A DNA stretch of 64,000 nt from Baylisascaris procyonis (taxonomy: Eukaryota; Nematoda; Chromadorea; Rhabditida; Ascarididae): contig JAZARR010000059.1 of the NCBI GenBank assembly GCA_037389465.1, positions 1,821,001 to 1,885,000 of the forward strand, written 5' to 3'. Both the position numbers and the translations under genes were made by a program. Of this stretch, positions 12,901 to 25,032 are shown piece by piece (within the stretch, counting starts at the first letter, position 1; every line of letters begins with the position of its first letter). Below the pieces are notes generated by a model. That model saw only the letters and a program-made list of their open reading frames with translations. It did not search any database and was not told the DNA's origin.

Positions 12901-15186
12901 TAACGAGGGCAGATGTAACTTTTCTGTTTTGGATCTAAATCACTAAACAACTTATCAAGACTGTGTACGTATGTACCGATGCAGAATAAAACGAATTCTC
13001 AATATCACCTCCTTTGTGGTCGTCAATGCTCCAGTAAAAGCATCTCGAAGGAGCTTTAATAAGAATTGAAAAAGTTTTTTACAGTCACTAATGGCTGCCT
13101 ATAAATATTATTATCTAAGGAACATAATGCCATCTCCAGATTACAGTAGCTCGCCGTGGTCATTCATCCCATCCTGTATCATTTCTATGCAACCTTATCA
13201 TTTCTAAAACAATGTGCACACTAATTATGACAAGTGTAATGTAGCATGTTTCACATTCTCTGCAGATAAACTGTGCTCTCTAGCTGTTCTCTCTAGCTGT
13301 TCCGTTCTCTATAGCTCTTCTGTATTCCAACTAGAGAGCAAGAAAAGCTACAGTCAAGATATTCGATGGCAACCATAGGTGTCTTTTCCAGTAGGCTGTA
13401 AATTCTTTCTACAAAATGCACCCTACGTCAGACAATTCTGGTGTTCAGGAAGCTTCAACGTTTTGCATCCTTGTATAACTGAAATTCATTTAGGCCTTTC
13501 GCATGACGGCATCGGCTGGAAATATTTCGTGAGGCGTGAACTTGCGTTAGTTCGATTTTGTCGTGGTAAGTTCCCCACTGTGCGCTTGGCACAGATTCTA
13601 CAAAGACTGCCGAAATGAAATGTGAGACAAGTTTAGACGTGCATTTTGAAGTGTATTCATTAATCTGCATCCAAATTATCTAAGAAATTAGAGCGTAAAG
13701 TATGAATCATACGAAAGGCATATGAAACAGCGTTTGAAATGGCATCCGGTATGACAACTCATGCTAAGAATTCGCTGCGACGATTTTGAGTGTAAAGGGA
13801 ATGGATAACAAGCATCAAAAAACCAGTGACCATTTGACGTAGCAGAGATAAGCAAAATCGGCGCCCGATATGCGAATACTTGTACCAAGCTCTACATAAC
13901 AAAACGAGCCAAGAATTGAGATTATCGCAGCCGCTGCCCACACAGAAAGAGACAATCCAACCTGCAAAAGTGAACAGCATCCTCAACACCGTTAGACAGA
14001 ACGGTTTGGGGGACTTTGCTCTGTTTTATGCGAACACCCTCTCTCACAGCGATCTCACAAATGGGCAATTATAGAATTAAACAATTCGATCAGCAAAACC
14101 ACCACTTTTGAATCAGCGGAACCTATTCGACTAGTGCTGATTTCCGCACCGGTCTCGCTAACCTCATTTATTAAAACTTCGAAGCTGTGGCATAATGTCT
14201 GATTCAGGCAGGTTTCTACTATGTCATAGCTCCATAACACTTTTAGCTGTGATATGCTGCTCTGCTAGCCTGTGCTTTTCGAGATAGCTTTGTGACGAAT
14301 TTTGATGCACATTCGGGATAGCTGATTGTTCCAAAGAAACGGCAAGCGACCATACGATTCACTGTTCGTCACCCCTTGTTTAATAACAAGAAACACAAGC
14401 CATTAAAACATCCACTCTTCGGTATTGATAAGAACAAACCATTTCTTGCTGCACTAATTATCGGCAAGCTAAACTCATAGCGGAAATTCACAGCGTTTTA
14501 GGGAACGAATACATGCTCCTGCATTTGCACCTTTTTTAACCCATTGAACACTGTGGACTGAAATCAGCAAAAAGTGGCGTCGCTTCATCAATATCTTTTG
14601 ATCCAACACAACAACTTCTGCTGTTTCCTACCCGCATTCGTTGAAACTCGGTAGAGCTTTATATGGAGATTGCCAGTCACACCTAAGGGAGAACGGACAC
14701 ATTGCAGCACATTGTGATCTAGAAAACTCTTTCGAGGAAAATTGTTTGAAAAAATGTGCATCAAACGTGAAGGCAGCTATATCTTCTGGTGGAGGCATCG
14801 GTCATCAGTTCAGAAAATGTGTTAATGCAACTCCGATTTCATATGGTGCAGAATAAAGCAAATTCATGATTAAGTTCGTATACTGTTTTTCGAGCACTCA
14901 CACAATCAGCTGAATTATTTTAATTAATCACTCAACATTTTGGTGGTTCCAACGATCAATCTATTGCCATTTTCAGAGTTTTTGTTCGTTTTCTTTCTAC
15001 ATTGAAAAAAGGGCAGTGTACAATAATGGAATTCATCACTACCGTGTTCGTCTTGACAAGGATGGCTGTAGGTGCGATGAAAATGCCTGATCCGACGATG
15101 TTGCCGATTATGTAGCTAATGGCCCCAAGAAGGCCCATCTTGTTTTTGTTGGCATATCCCGAAGATCCCACCTCTGGTTCCGCCAT
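6927..15186 (-). CDS. SLC7-type amino acid transporter (nematode AAT family), complete, 11 exons
   Basis: Exons: 15186-15043, 13961-13831, 12805-12633, 12344-12213, 11748-11604, 10780-10657, 9849-9746, 9167-9071, 8303-8103, 7776-7629, 7189-6927. Every junction has GT/AG ends and matching phase, giving 1662 nt and 553 residues. The protein is a polytopic plasma-membrane carrier of the APC superfamily. Visible signatures are GSGIF at residues 32-36 (substrate-binding unwound part of TM1), ALYAGLFSYDGWDILNF at 215-232 followed by EEIEKPRR, GNFQYAIPFLICVLLIGSLN in the middle, and AARQGHLPSF near 325. The hydrophobic segments suit about 12 TMs. The hydrophilic tail ends ...PPPNYADAVTETEKK. The extracellular loop at about residues 126-139 has no cysteine, unlike LAT proteins that pair with SLC3 heavy chains. 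Relatives are the C. elegans aat genes; the cysteine-less subgroup (AAT-4 to AAT-9 type) fits best. The exact ortholog and substrates cannot be told from sequence alone. Confidence 0.95.
13275..13321. repeat. Short degenerate tandem repeat of a CTCTCTAGCTGTT-like unit
   Basis: Three imperfect units (TCTCTAGCTGT, TCTCTAGCTGT, TCTCTATAGCTCT) sit head to tail in the second transporter intron. This is probably slippage; no function is visible. Confidence 0.7.
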
Positions 15187-15210
15187 TCCTCAAGACACTC
15201 TGCAAATAGC
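15187..15210 (-). promoter_or_regulatory. 3' splice site 13 nt before the transporter ATG (candidate SL trans-splice acceptor)
   Basis: On the minus strand a T-rich stretch ending TTTGCTATTTGCAG has its AG at 15201-15200. A 13-nt leader (15199-15187) follows, then the ATG at 15186. In nematodes a strong acceptor this close to the start codon usually receives a spliced leader. A 5' UTR cis-intron from an upstream noncoding exon would look the same. Confidence 0.65.
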
Positions 15211-18200
15211 AAAAATGCATCGACATAGAATTTGCTTCAAAACCTACTTATCAATAGAACTTCAACGTGTCAAAAAGCAGAAAAATTTATCAGTGGAAAC
15301 GTCGCGCAAGCATGCTCATTTTCTGCAAGTTCCAGCACATTCTCGGCTTATTAGGCGACTAATGAAGAAGCAGATTTATGTTATTTCGAGTTTCTAACTC
15401 AACGCAGTATATTAGCAACACAATACATGGGTAGAGCAGATTGCTACATTTGACGAAGATGTGAACCGAAGCCGCTTTTGAACTCTTCTAAAGGAAATGT
15501 TTTTTACTTCTACTTACCCATAACTCTGGTCGCTTCTAATTAAAGTGCATCGCTTGCTCGATCTTCAGATGCAATTCACCTGTTGTGCTATCCTCGTGCG
15601 TTTCATGCGCTTTTTTACATACTTGTACGATAAAACGTTATTTGCGCTCGATATGCAGCGCATGTATGCATCATATAATACAATGCCATACATGTGCGAA
15701 ATGTAAATACAGTAGTTTCAATCAAGATATATTTTACTGTGTGAAAGAAGTACGTAAACATGGAGAAGCTGAAAATGAAATGAACACAGAGATCACCTGA
15801 ATCAACCTATGAACAACAGTTTTTCCACCTTTTTTTGCTGTTTAATTGATGGCTAAGTGTTTTTCGGTTTTTGGTCTCCGCATGTACACCTCGATGTATG
15901 CACCTTAGTTCATCAGTAAAAATAAACTTTTTATATTTCCGTCAAATTCGCATTTGTAGCCTTACTTGCAGGCTTATTTGCAAGCCTCTGGGAAAATTAT
16001 TTACCAATAAACACTTATCTTTTATACAAATAGGCAGGCAGCATTTGCGTGCCTTATAAGTAATTTCAACTTAAATCACTTCAGCAACATTTTTAGAATT
16101 CTAATGCAGCCTATTTTCTGCCACGAAATTTAATCCACATACGTTTCTGGAGGAATCACATATGATTAAGCTCTTTCCTGTTCATATGGAAACAAAACCA
16201 TTCAAATTTAGCAGTCTTTTCAGTAAACTGCCGCATTGCCAAAACTTGATAGTGCTAGTAATGCCTGCACTATATTCAGAGATACGTTTCGCATGCATCA
16301 TATGCACTGTAATGTATCGTTCGATTTTCCAACTCATACCGTAAATTACTGAACAGTGATATGATGTACTGTACTGTACCGTGGTATAACAGAGGAAAAC
16401 TGCGAGAGTTCCCGATGAAGCTCTTAGGACCCGACTCGTTGCTAGGTCTCAGTAAAGTACGATTGCGTTGCAGACAGCGATCTTGGTAAATAAAATTTGT
16501 TATGTGGTTAGGTAAGTGAGTAGAATTCGACGATAAGGTCTGCACTTCAATGCGTTTTAAGCAAAAGTAATAAGAAAAGGAATTGACAACAACAATAATC
16601 ATGGTAACATTGAGCGGTAAAGAAGTGATATGCGGAGGAAATTCTTTACCATAAAAAAGTTCAGCTGGCCTAAAGAGCTGTCCCCTTGTAGTATTATAAA
16701 TAGCATATTGAAATGGATGTGAATCAACCACGATTCACGTATGAAACGATTTTCTGTCTCAAAATGCTAATTTAAAGCCCTAGAGGAATAACGAAACAAG
16801 TTTTTAGAGGACAGGCGGTAACACCTGTTCGATGACTAAGACAGTATGTCTGAAATAGCAACAATCTGTCCACTGACCAAAGCAGCTCGCTCTAGAAAGT
16901 TAAACAAACGTTTCAAAGAAATTTTCATGAAACCATCATGATCTATGACCATATACCATCCCGGCATACTATGCGCTATATCCGATGTTGCAACGCCTGT
17001 TATTCTATCCATCTTACTTTTTTATGATTAAATTTACATGCACTTTTGCAAGAAATACAATGTTATGATAATATATGCACTGTAACAGGATATTTTCAGC
17101 TGTGTATGAAAAAATCGCGAGAAAGCAGTTCAACGGAAATATTTCAGATGAGAAGACTATAGATTTGGGAGAACCTTGTGAGTGTGACGCTTAGATGCTA
17201 TTTCTAAAGCGGAATTATGAAAGGCGCATAAATGGCAAATTTTTTTGTTCATTTGAAACAACTGCCATTGCGTTCGCCGATGGTCTTTCATTCGATTATG
17301 TTGTAAGAAAGGAAAACCAGTGCTTAATGTAATGGAACAGCAAGGTGCAAATCAAAACGAAAAGAGCATTCTTTGCAAATATGAAAGTATTGTATGATCA
17401 GGGCGATCGCAACAGGCAAGGCAATGATGGATTCTCGGCATCGAAGACATAGTGAGTCACTGGAAATGATGCACGCTGAGAAAAAAAGATGAAAATTCAG
17501 CAAAAAAAGCATGCAAGACTTGCCCGCAAACGAATTCAACCAACTTTTGAACAGTGTTGCCAGCTCCAGCCATAATATCTTGTCGACAACGCTTTAGTTC
17601 ATATATGCGTATATAATAAAACGTAATCGACAGAGTCATCGTTTAAAAATACTTGCGATCATAATACTTTCTTTTACGATATGCGAGTAATGTAGGTGAA
17701 TATTTTTTGGAATACCTCGCCCAGCTTACTGTTATTGTTACTGTTAAGTAAGAGAACGTTGACGCAGACAAGTGTGAGATAGCTTGAGAAGTAGAGGTTC
17801 CCTTAGAAGGGTTTAAAGGGAGCACAAAATCCAGAATAACTGGCGTCAGTGTGCTTGAGGACCGGAATGATTAAGGTCACCAATGTAAAAGAATTTCGAA
17901 AGTGCTGAGATCGCCGTTACATTTCATCAGTTAGCATTCTCGAGCATGGCGGTGCGCAATACACCGTTTCCAAGAAATGGAAAATCGAAGCACTATCTCC
18001 CCCTAACTAATTTTGAAAATACTCAGGTGGCTGTCAAACTGAAATTTTTGAACAGGCAGATGTGAAGCCCTGAAAATTTTCAAAATATTAAAAACATTAA
18101 CATCACAATGAAAGGAAAGGGTGTGGAGTTGAGGCAGATTACAATTTTTTATTGCTCAAAAATGCCTTTATTGGCATCTCCATGCTCAAAATGCTCGAAC

Positions 18201-21200
18201 TATTGAAGTCAGACAGTAATTCGATGACTCTACATCAAGGGCAATAGTACCAAAAAATTCTCGCATTCATAAAACATAGTTGGCCTGCATTCACTATCTC
18301 ATTTATGAAACGATAGCAGCACGATGCTGTTTCGTCTGCTGGCGGTGTCTAACCCTATAAACCAATAGAAACAATGAGTTTAGAATCGAAGGTTTTACCG
18401 CTATCTAAATTTGAGGTGGCAATATTTGTGTGTTTGGGGCAGAAAAAAAATTGTTTCACAAGCGATTAAAATAAAAGAAATCTCGTCCATAACACCGGAG
18501 TCTATGACATGATTTCTTTGAAGAGCACAATGCAACAAGGTGTGGGCGATGGGGAGGAAGGGGTAAAGGGCTTATTCATAAGATAACACTCAACCACTTT
18601 TCATTAGCCGCCAGCAAAATTCCATTATAAGCCACTCTGCGCCTCATTAGTTCCCAGAAATAAAAGACAAAGAAATCAAGCAAATCAATAACGCCGAATT
18701 TCGCGCTTTTATAACGTTCATGTAACATTTTTAGTTTCCTGTTCTTTTATCGATATAAGCTGCTCTTATATGTTGCTCGGAAGCGATCTATGTACATTTA
18801 AGTAAAAACTAGGCCCGGAAACATATTAGACATGAGAACATATCACTACGATTGTTTGCCTAGGTAAGCTCACCAGTTAGACTATCAATGCACGAAATGT
18901 TCTTTCTAAGTGTGGGTGACTCGCTCCGGTGCTACTAGGAAATAATAGTAAACACGAACAGCAGACCGTATGGTCTCAAAGGGTGAGAAATGTAAGAGGT
19001 GCGCATTGTGTCAGCTGTCTAACATGTCTTCTCACTTTCACTCCCAACAATGAGAAGCTTCTTACACCTTTCTTAGATTTGTTGGCATTGATTCATCATT
19101 ACACACCTTGATTGAAAATAAAACTTCGAAGAACTGCTCGGAGAAAATGACCAGTGGGTAACTCGGCTTGCCCGACACTCTATAGACGAATCGCGTCATA
19201 AAATTTAAAAGTAATACAGCCGCTACGCTGTTGCAGAGAGTCATCTTTCTTCATCATGACAAAAGCACCACGTAGGGCATCAACTAGGTAGGTGAACGTG
19301 ACGGTATTTCGTAAGTGAGATTGGCAATTACGGCTTTGAAACATCACAAAACTCGTCTCAGATTGCTTTATTCTCCCATTAAGGAAGTACATCAGGTGGA
19401 CGAGAATCACATGAAATTTGCAAGAAAAAATGAGCGATATGATTTGGTGTCATCAGAGGACAAACACTAGCACAAGCCCGTTGCTAATGATCAACGACTG
19501 AACAATGATAAGGAAAGGCGTGTTGGCGAGTAAATATATTCCTGTTACTAGACGTTTGCTTGTGTATCGCTTTGCTTTACGCATGCGGCATACCAAGATG
19601 ATTGCATTGCGCTTGAACGGTCTCAGCGTGGAGAACAGCGTTATGGTAGCCTACTCAAATGACTGCCTACCAATACCATTCACACTGATAACTCTCACCG
19701 TATACCACATGCGTAACCAAATGCAATGCGGACAATTGCCTTAATTTCAAGTGTTCAACTCTGTTGACTTAACATGAAAGAGAAATGCCTATTTTCGTTT
19801 GTTTATTTTCGGTTGACGTTTGATTCCAAAGTCTGTTGCACAGGAGCTGATTTATGAATGCTGCTCTGAAAGTGGCTTTTTTCATTTGCTGCAAAGAGCT
19901 GGAAATGGTTGCTTGCGAACGTCAATAGTAAGATATATAAGAGTTGAAGTGCTTCAAACGATGTCATAAGCAAATGAATCACCAAAGCGTGCACAACGTT
20001 CGGGTTCAAATTACTTATGGGTTACCCATTTCAGAATGTTAAAACTACGAAGGTCTCTCAGCCTTCGACACTTGAATTTCTTGTTAGGACTCAGTTGCTT
20101 AAAGCAGCGATCGCCGGATAGGGGCTCAGCTGTATGGCAAATTTATCGCTACGGTTTTCCGACGGATGCTGCAGAGTCCAGTATAGTTTACACTTCATAC
20201 TTTAAAAACTCGAACAGCATGTCTGAGATGCTTGCATGTCATGCGCTTTCACGGTTCCGCTCACCAGACAACCTGCTTCATATTTCAGCAAAAAGCAATA
20301 AAAGAGTGCACCTGCGAAGCGCATTACGCCGATGCCCTATCCTTTCGTATGTATTTGTGTGTTGATCTGTTTGTATGGTGCCTTCAACTCGGGAACCACC
20401 AAAGCTAGAGCTAAGAATTTTAGTGATTATAATGTGCGAGTATGACCACTTCCTGTACCAGTCTTTACACTGCTCTATCAAGCCCAAAAAACTTTACACA
20501 GCTTCATTATCGGTCATTTCAATGGTCTAGGGATTCGCATTCATTTCATAATCGGTCGGCATTAATTTTAATATAGTCATAGAAAAAAGCATCTCTCGTA
20601 GATGAACTGCATAAACGGTCGGGTCAGCTGAAACATGAAGGCCTTACCAACATTTAATATTTGTTGGTGCCTTATAAACCTAGTTGGTCGGATGACAAGA
20701 ATACAAAAGTGCTTATCATGCTGGCTCTTTAGTAAGCTTCTTCATTACTTTAATGTTTCTTACGTAAATCGATCAACGAAAATTTTACCCCAGACCTTCT
20801 TACGTTGGACTGTTCTCCACAATGGGTTGCACCGATCCAGGTACCTTTCATGTGTACTGCATAATATCATATGCTCGCATTTAGCGCCATAAAAACCGTA
20901 AATTTGTGATGTTAGTTGCAAAAATCCAGCGATTTGCACTGCAAGAATAAACATTTCAGAAACCTAGCTGTCTCCTAAAATTCAAACTTCTGAGTCTCTG
21001 CGGAAGTGAAATATACAGTACTATATACATTTTGATATCTCTCATCCCTGTGAACCGATCTACTTCCGGATGTGTCAGTTGTGCCAGTAGCCAAATTTCA
21101 TCTCGTTTATTGCTCCTCATATTAATGTAACATGCATGAACATAACTCCCCTGGAATGAGTTGTTTCTTTCATCAAGCGCTTTATTCTGCAACAAATTCA

Positions 21201-24200
21201 ACTCGCAAAACTGACAAAGGAGAATTGATTTTATCCCATTTAGAGAGTTATTTACCTCAAGAGAAAACCTTAATATTCGTTTCGCTCTCCAGTACACTCA
21301 CTACTGGGGAAATCTCCTTCCCTGCGACATCACGAATCGTAATACCTGAACGGATACGTCATCGCTGAAGTGAGTGGCATCTTAGACACCTGCCATTCAT
21401 AAATCGAACGCTCATTAAATTGCAAAAACAGCTTCTGACAGACGACTGTCTGTGTCCCATAATAAATTTTTTTCTTATTTAACAACTCTAGCAGCCTACC
21501 CAACCTTCCTTTTAAAGGAGATAGAGCAGCGGTAAGTGGGGTTGAATTCCACAAATTCTTCGTCTTTATTGACCTCCAAAGTTAGCTCTAAAAGTTCAAG
21601 TTCGTACTTAAAGTATACTTGTCATTCTGCACCAGATTCTTCTTAAGGTTTATATGCCTACATCCTTTCCCCTTAAAATATAGATGCATTGTGCCATAAA
21701 CCTCTGTTAAAAAATCGTACGGTAGTATATTATACTGTGCTATGCTATACTATAGTGTTGTAAAGTATAGCACACTATAGAAATCATCAGTATTACAGAC
21801 CTGTTCGATTTTTTGATACGAATTATATAATAAGCTGCGACGACTAAAATAACTTGAAAAATACCGCATACCTCTCTTACTTCCCTATGATATTGCGCCT
21901 ATCGTCTTGGTACAGTCAATGGCGGTGTCTGGACGCTTTAAATTGAATGAAACTTGCATTAAAATTTTAAAACCGTTTCTTTCGTATGTCTGTTGAGAGG
22001 ATTTTAGAAGCACGGATATAACACTTTTATGTGAGTTACAGTGAGCTATGAAATAAAATGTTGGGCGACGTGCTCAACGTATTACCTTACAGCCTACTTC
22101 GAATCGCCACAAGGTGTTATACGTACAATTCCGTTCCCAGGCAGCCTATGTTTGTTCTAATCCTTCTTCCCTATGGTTAAAAGTTTAAGCTTCTTAAATG
22201 CTTTTAATAGAGGTCAGAAAGAAATTCTATGCAATCTTTTAAAGGAATGTGACCTATTCTTATACCTCAAACAGGTTGCTTTTCCCCATTCTCAGAGATT
22301 TCTTACTATATAAGCAAAAACATCGCTTGTTCGAAGCATAACTGCAAAAGACGAGCGTATGTTGAAGCAGACAACATTTCTGAACAGTAAAAACAAGTTG
22401 TAAAGCACGAGGTTGACGATAGCTGAATGCATATTTCCACGCATTGCCGCCAACGAAAACCGCACACACACTCACTACAATAATATATAATGTGCATCGA
22501 TGCAGACGATCCCTCACAAACAAGCGGTAGCCGTACCGCAAATGAGGCAACGTGATTTTGTGCAAAATCCCTGCAAATGCATGCAATCATAAATAATTGT
22601 TACGCTCATCACTTGCACTGTATAATTGCTTACGCGAATTGCGGCTTTTTTTTTAAACTGTAAATAGCACTCATTACGGTCGCTCATACCAGCTAGCACC
22701 TGCTATTTACAACGCATCAGGTCAGAGACTGTCATATTGATAAGAGCGTAAACATGCTCAGCATTAGGCAAGGCATGATCTCCGTCGAGGCTTGGGAGCT
22801 CGAACAAACACCGCGTTGAAGGTTCGGTGGTCGGTGGCGTAATTTAGCAGACGCATGGAATGGGGATAACAGTCGGTGTAAGCCAACTAATGACATCGAA
22901 AGCGCAAAGAGAAACAACGACCACGGATCGGGGGATTGCACTTCGGCGACACAGATGGATTTCTTTTGTATTTAAGAGTCACAAAGTTACTGGTCAGTAA
23001 TATACCTCATGCTCAATCAGTTTTTGATATCAACTTAGTTGCCAAAATGTAAACATTAAGGCACCTCTGAGCACATCTCCAGATGAAAGATCGGTCATAA
23101 CCGGATGCAGTCGAGCCTCATGAAGAAATAACCCGCTAAAGAGTGACCGATTTCGCAAAAAGTGTATTTCCGCAATCAGGTGCCCCCCTCCAGAAGCACT
23201 CCCCTCTCTCCCCCTCAAATATGTCTCGACTTTCAAAAGCTAGGAACGCGGTAAAATACTGTCTGAATACACCTTCCACCTCAAATATGTGTGAGCTTGT
23301 GATATAGTTTATTCATACCGAATTTGATACAAACGCTATCGATTTCCTTCCGAATGCGAGTCTATTTTGAAGTTAACGAACGGCACAACCTTGGTATCTC
23401 CGCATAACCTCATTTTCACACGCTGATGTTGCAAAGTTGCAAATGGCATAAATTCCGGAATTTGTAAATGGGAAAAGGTCAAACAGACTGATATTTCTGT
23501 TAGCAAATGGAGTTAACTTTCCAAAAACAGGTGACGCATGTGCCTTGAAATTCCCCCATTTGTTTGTTTTTTCAAGCTTGAGATTACCATCATACATGCA
23601 TGAGCATGTGAGTTCAAAATCAGGGAGATTAAGTAATCTCCCAAAAACATATTCCGCACATAAGCATAGGCCGAATGTCGTATAGTTTTAAATGCATTGC
23701 GACTGATAAAATTAAATCAACAATGCCCGTTGCCTTTTCGTGCTGTACGAAGAAACGAATGCATTTCTCATCCATTAGATTGCAAATCACAATTTCAACA
23801 TTATCCCACCGCAATATTTCATGTGGTTCCTACTGCAGTTGTTCTTAAAAAGAGACTCTAATCTCCTACTTCAAGGGATGGCATATTAGCAATGAGGGAA
23901 ATATAGTTCCACTAGGTAATGCGAACGGAAATAAATGGTATTGAATGGTAAATTGGTATGTAAGTGAAGTTTGCAGATTGAAAAATTGGCAAAAGAAACT
24001 TCCTTGCAGATGCTTGCTAACATTTCTTAAATGAATTGTGCAAATTGAAATGTAAGCAGTGTCGTTGTCGTATCAGGTCATACATGCCTGTAACTTTGAA
24101 CGGAAACCTTTGAAAGGACAGAATTCTATGAAGCGATGACCAAAAAAGTTGAGCGCATGATACATCAGCCGATGTAAGTATACAGAAAATTAAATGAATT

Positions 24201-24645
24201 GCATGAAAATGAGAAATGATATAAATTGGCGTAATTCAACTCGAAAGGTGCAGACAGCAGCGTGTTTTCAATTCCACGTGTCGCGCTGAATCGATGGATG
24301 ATACACTTCGCCTCTTGTGTATCTCTCTTGCCTGAACTGTGTGATAGCTTTGTTCATTCGGCAACACTCATAGTTTAGCCCTAACTGAACGAATGAGCAG
24401 GAATTTAGATTAAAACGATTTCTTCTTATAACCTAGAGAACACTGTTCACGAACGGAATAAAAAGACGTGTGCTGGCAATAGTAACGTTTTTTAGCATTT
24501 TGTTAGTGATTAAAACGCGTTTGGAGAAGAAAGGGGGAGGATTTATATAGTTTAAGGCTTTTTTAACATGAGGTGAGTTCCCATTCTTTAAATTCCAGCT
24601 CCCACCCCACCGCACTCCCTCCCACAAAGAAAAAGAGCATCCGGC

Positions 24646-24752
24646 TACTATCTAGCAGTAATATCTTGGTGCAGACAGCATCTAGCATTATCTATTTCTA
24701 ACAATTACTGCTATCTAGCAGTAATTATCTTGGCAGCATTCTATTTCTAATA
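24646..24752. repeat. Degenerate tandem repeat around TATCTAGCAGTAAT...ATCTTGG
   Basis: The words CTATCTAGCAGTAAT and ATCTTGG occur at 24648-24670 and again at 24711-24732, each followed by GCA and then TCTATTTCTAA (24690-24700 and 24740-24750). The unit is about 62 bp with internal gaps and is noncoding. Confidence 0.75.
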
Positions 24753-24954
24753 CTGCAAAGGAAATAAAATTGCAGCCAATTATCGAAGAGCCTCAGTTAC
24801 TGAATATAAAATAAAATTACAGAAGCTAATGGGAATTAGCGGATGGCACTGAATGCAAAAGATTACTGAAAGTCAAGGATCGCAGCTAACAAATTTCGCA
24901 AGTTAAGGTCTCCTGAAAACTGCTATGTAAGTGTGCGCCGATGGGCACATATAC

Positions 24955-24959
<5 letters not shown>

Positions 24960-25027
<68 letters not shown>
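24960..25027. repeat. (TA)n microsatellite
   Basis: An almost pure AT/TA dinucleotide run of about 67 bp, preceded by a short interrupted ACATATAC stretch. The TYIYIY frames predicted across it are artefacts. Confidence 0.97.

Positions 25028-25032
<5 letters not shown>

Noticed and set aside
16276..16731. 151-codon minus-strand frame upstream of the transporter
   Set aside because: The composition is like the AT-rich surroundings and no motif or splice link to the transporter is visible.
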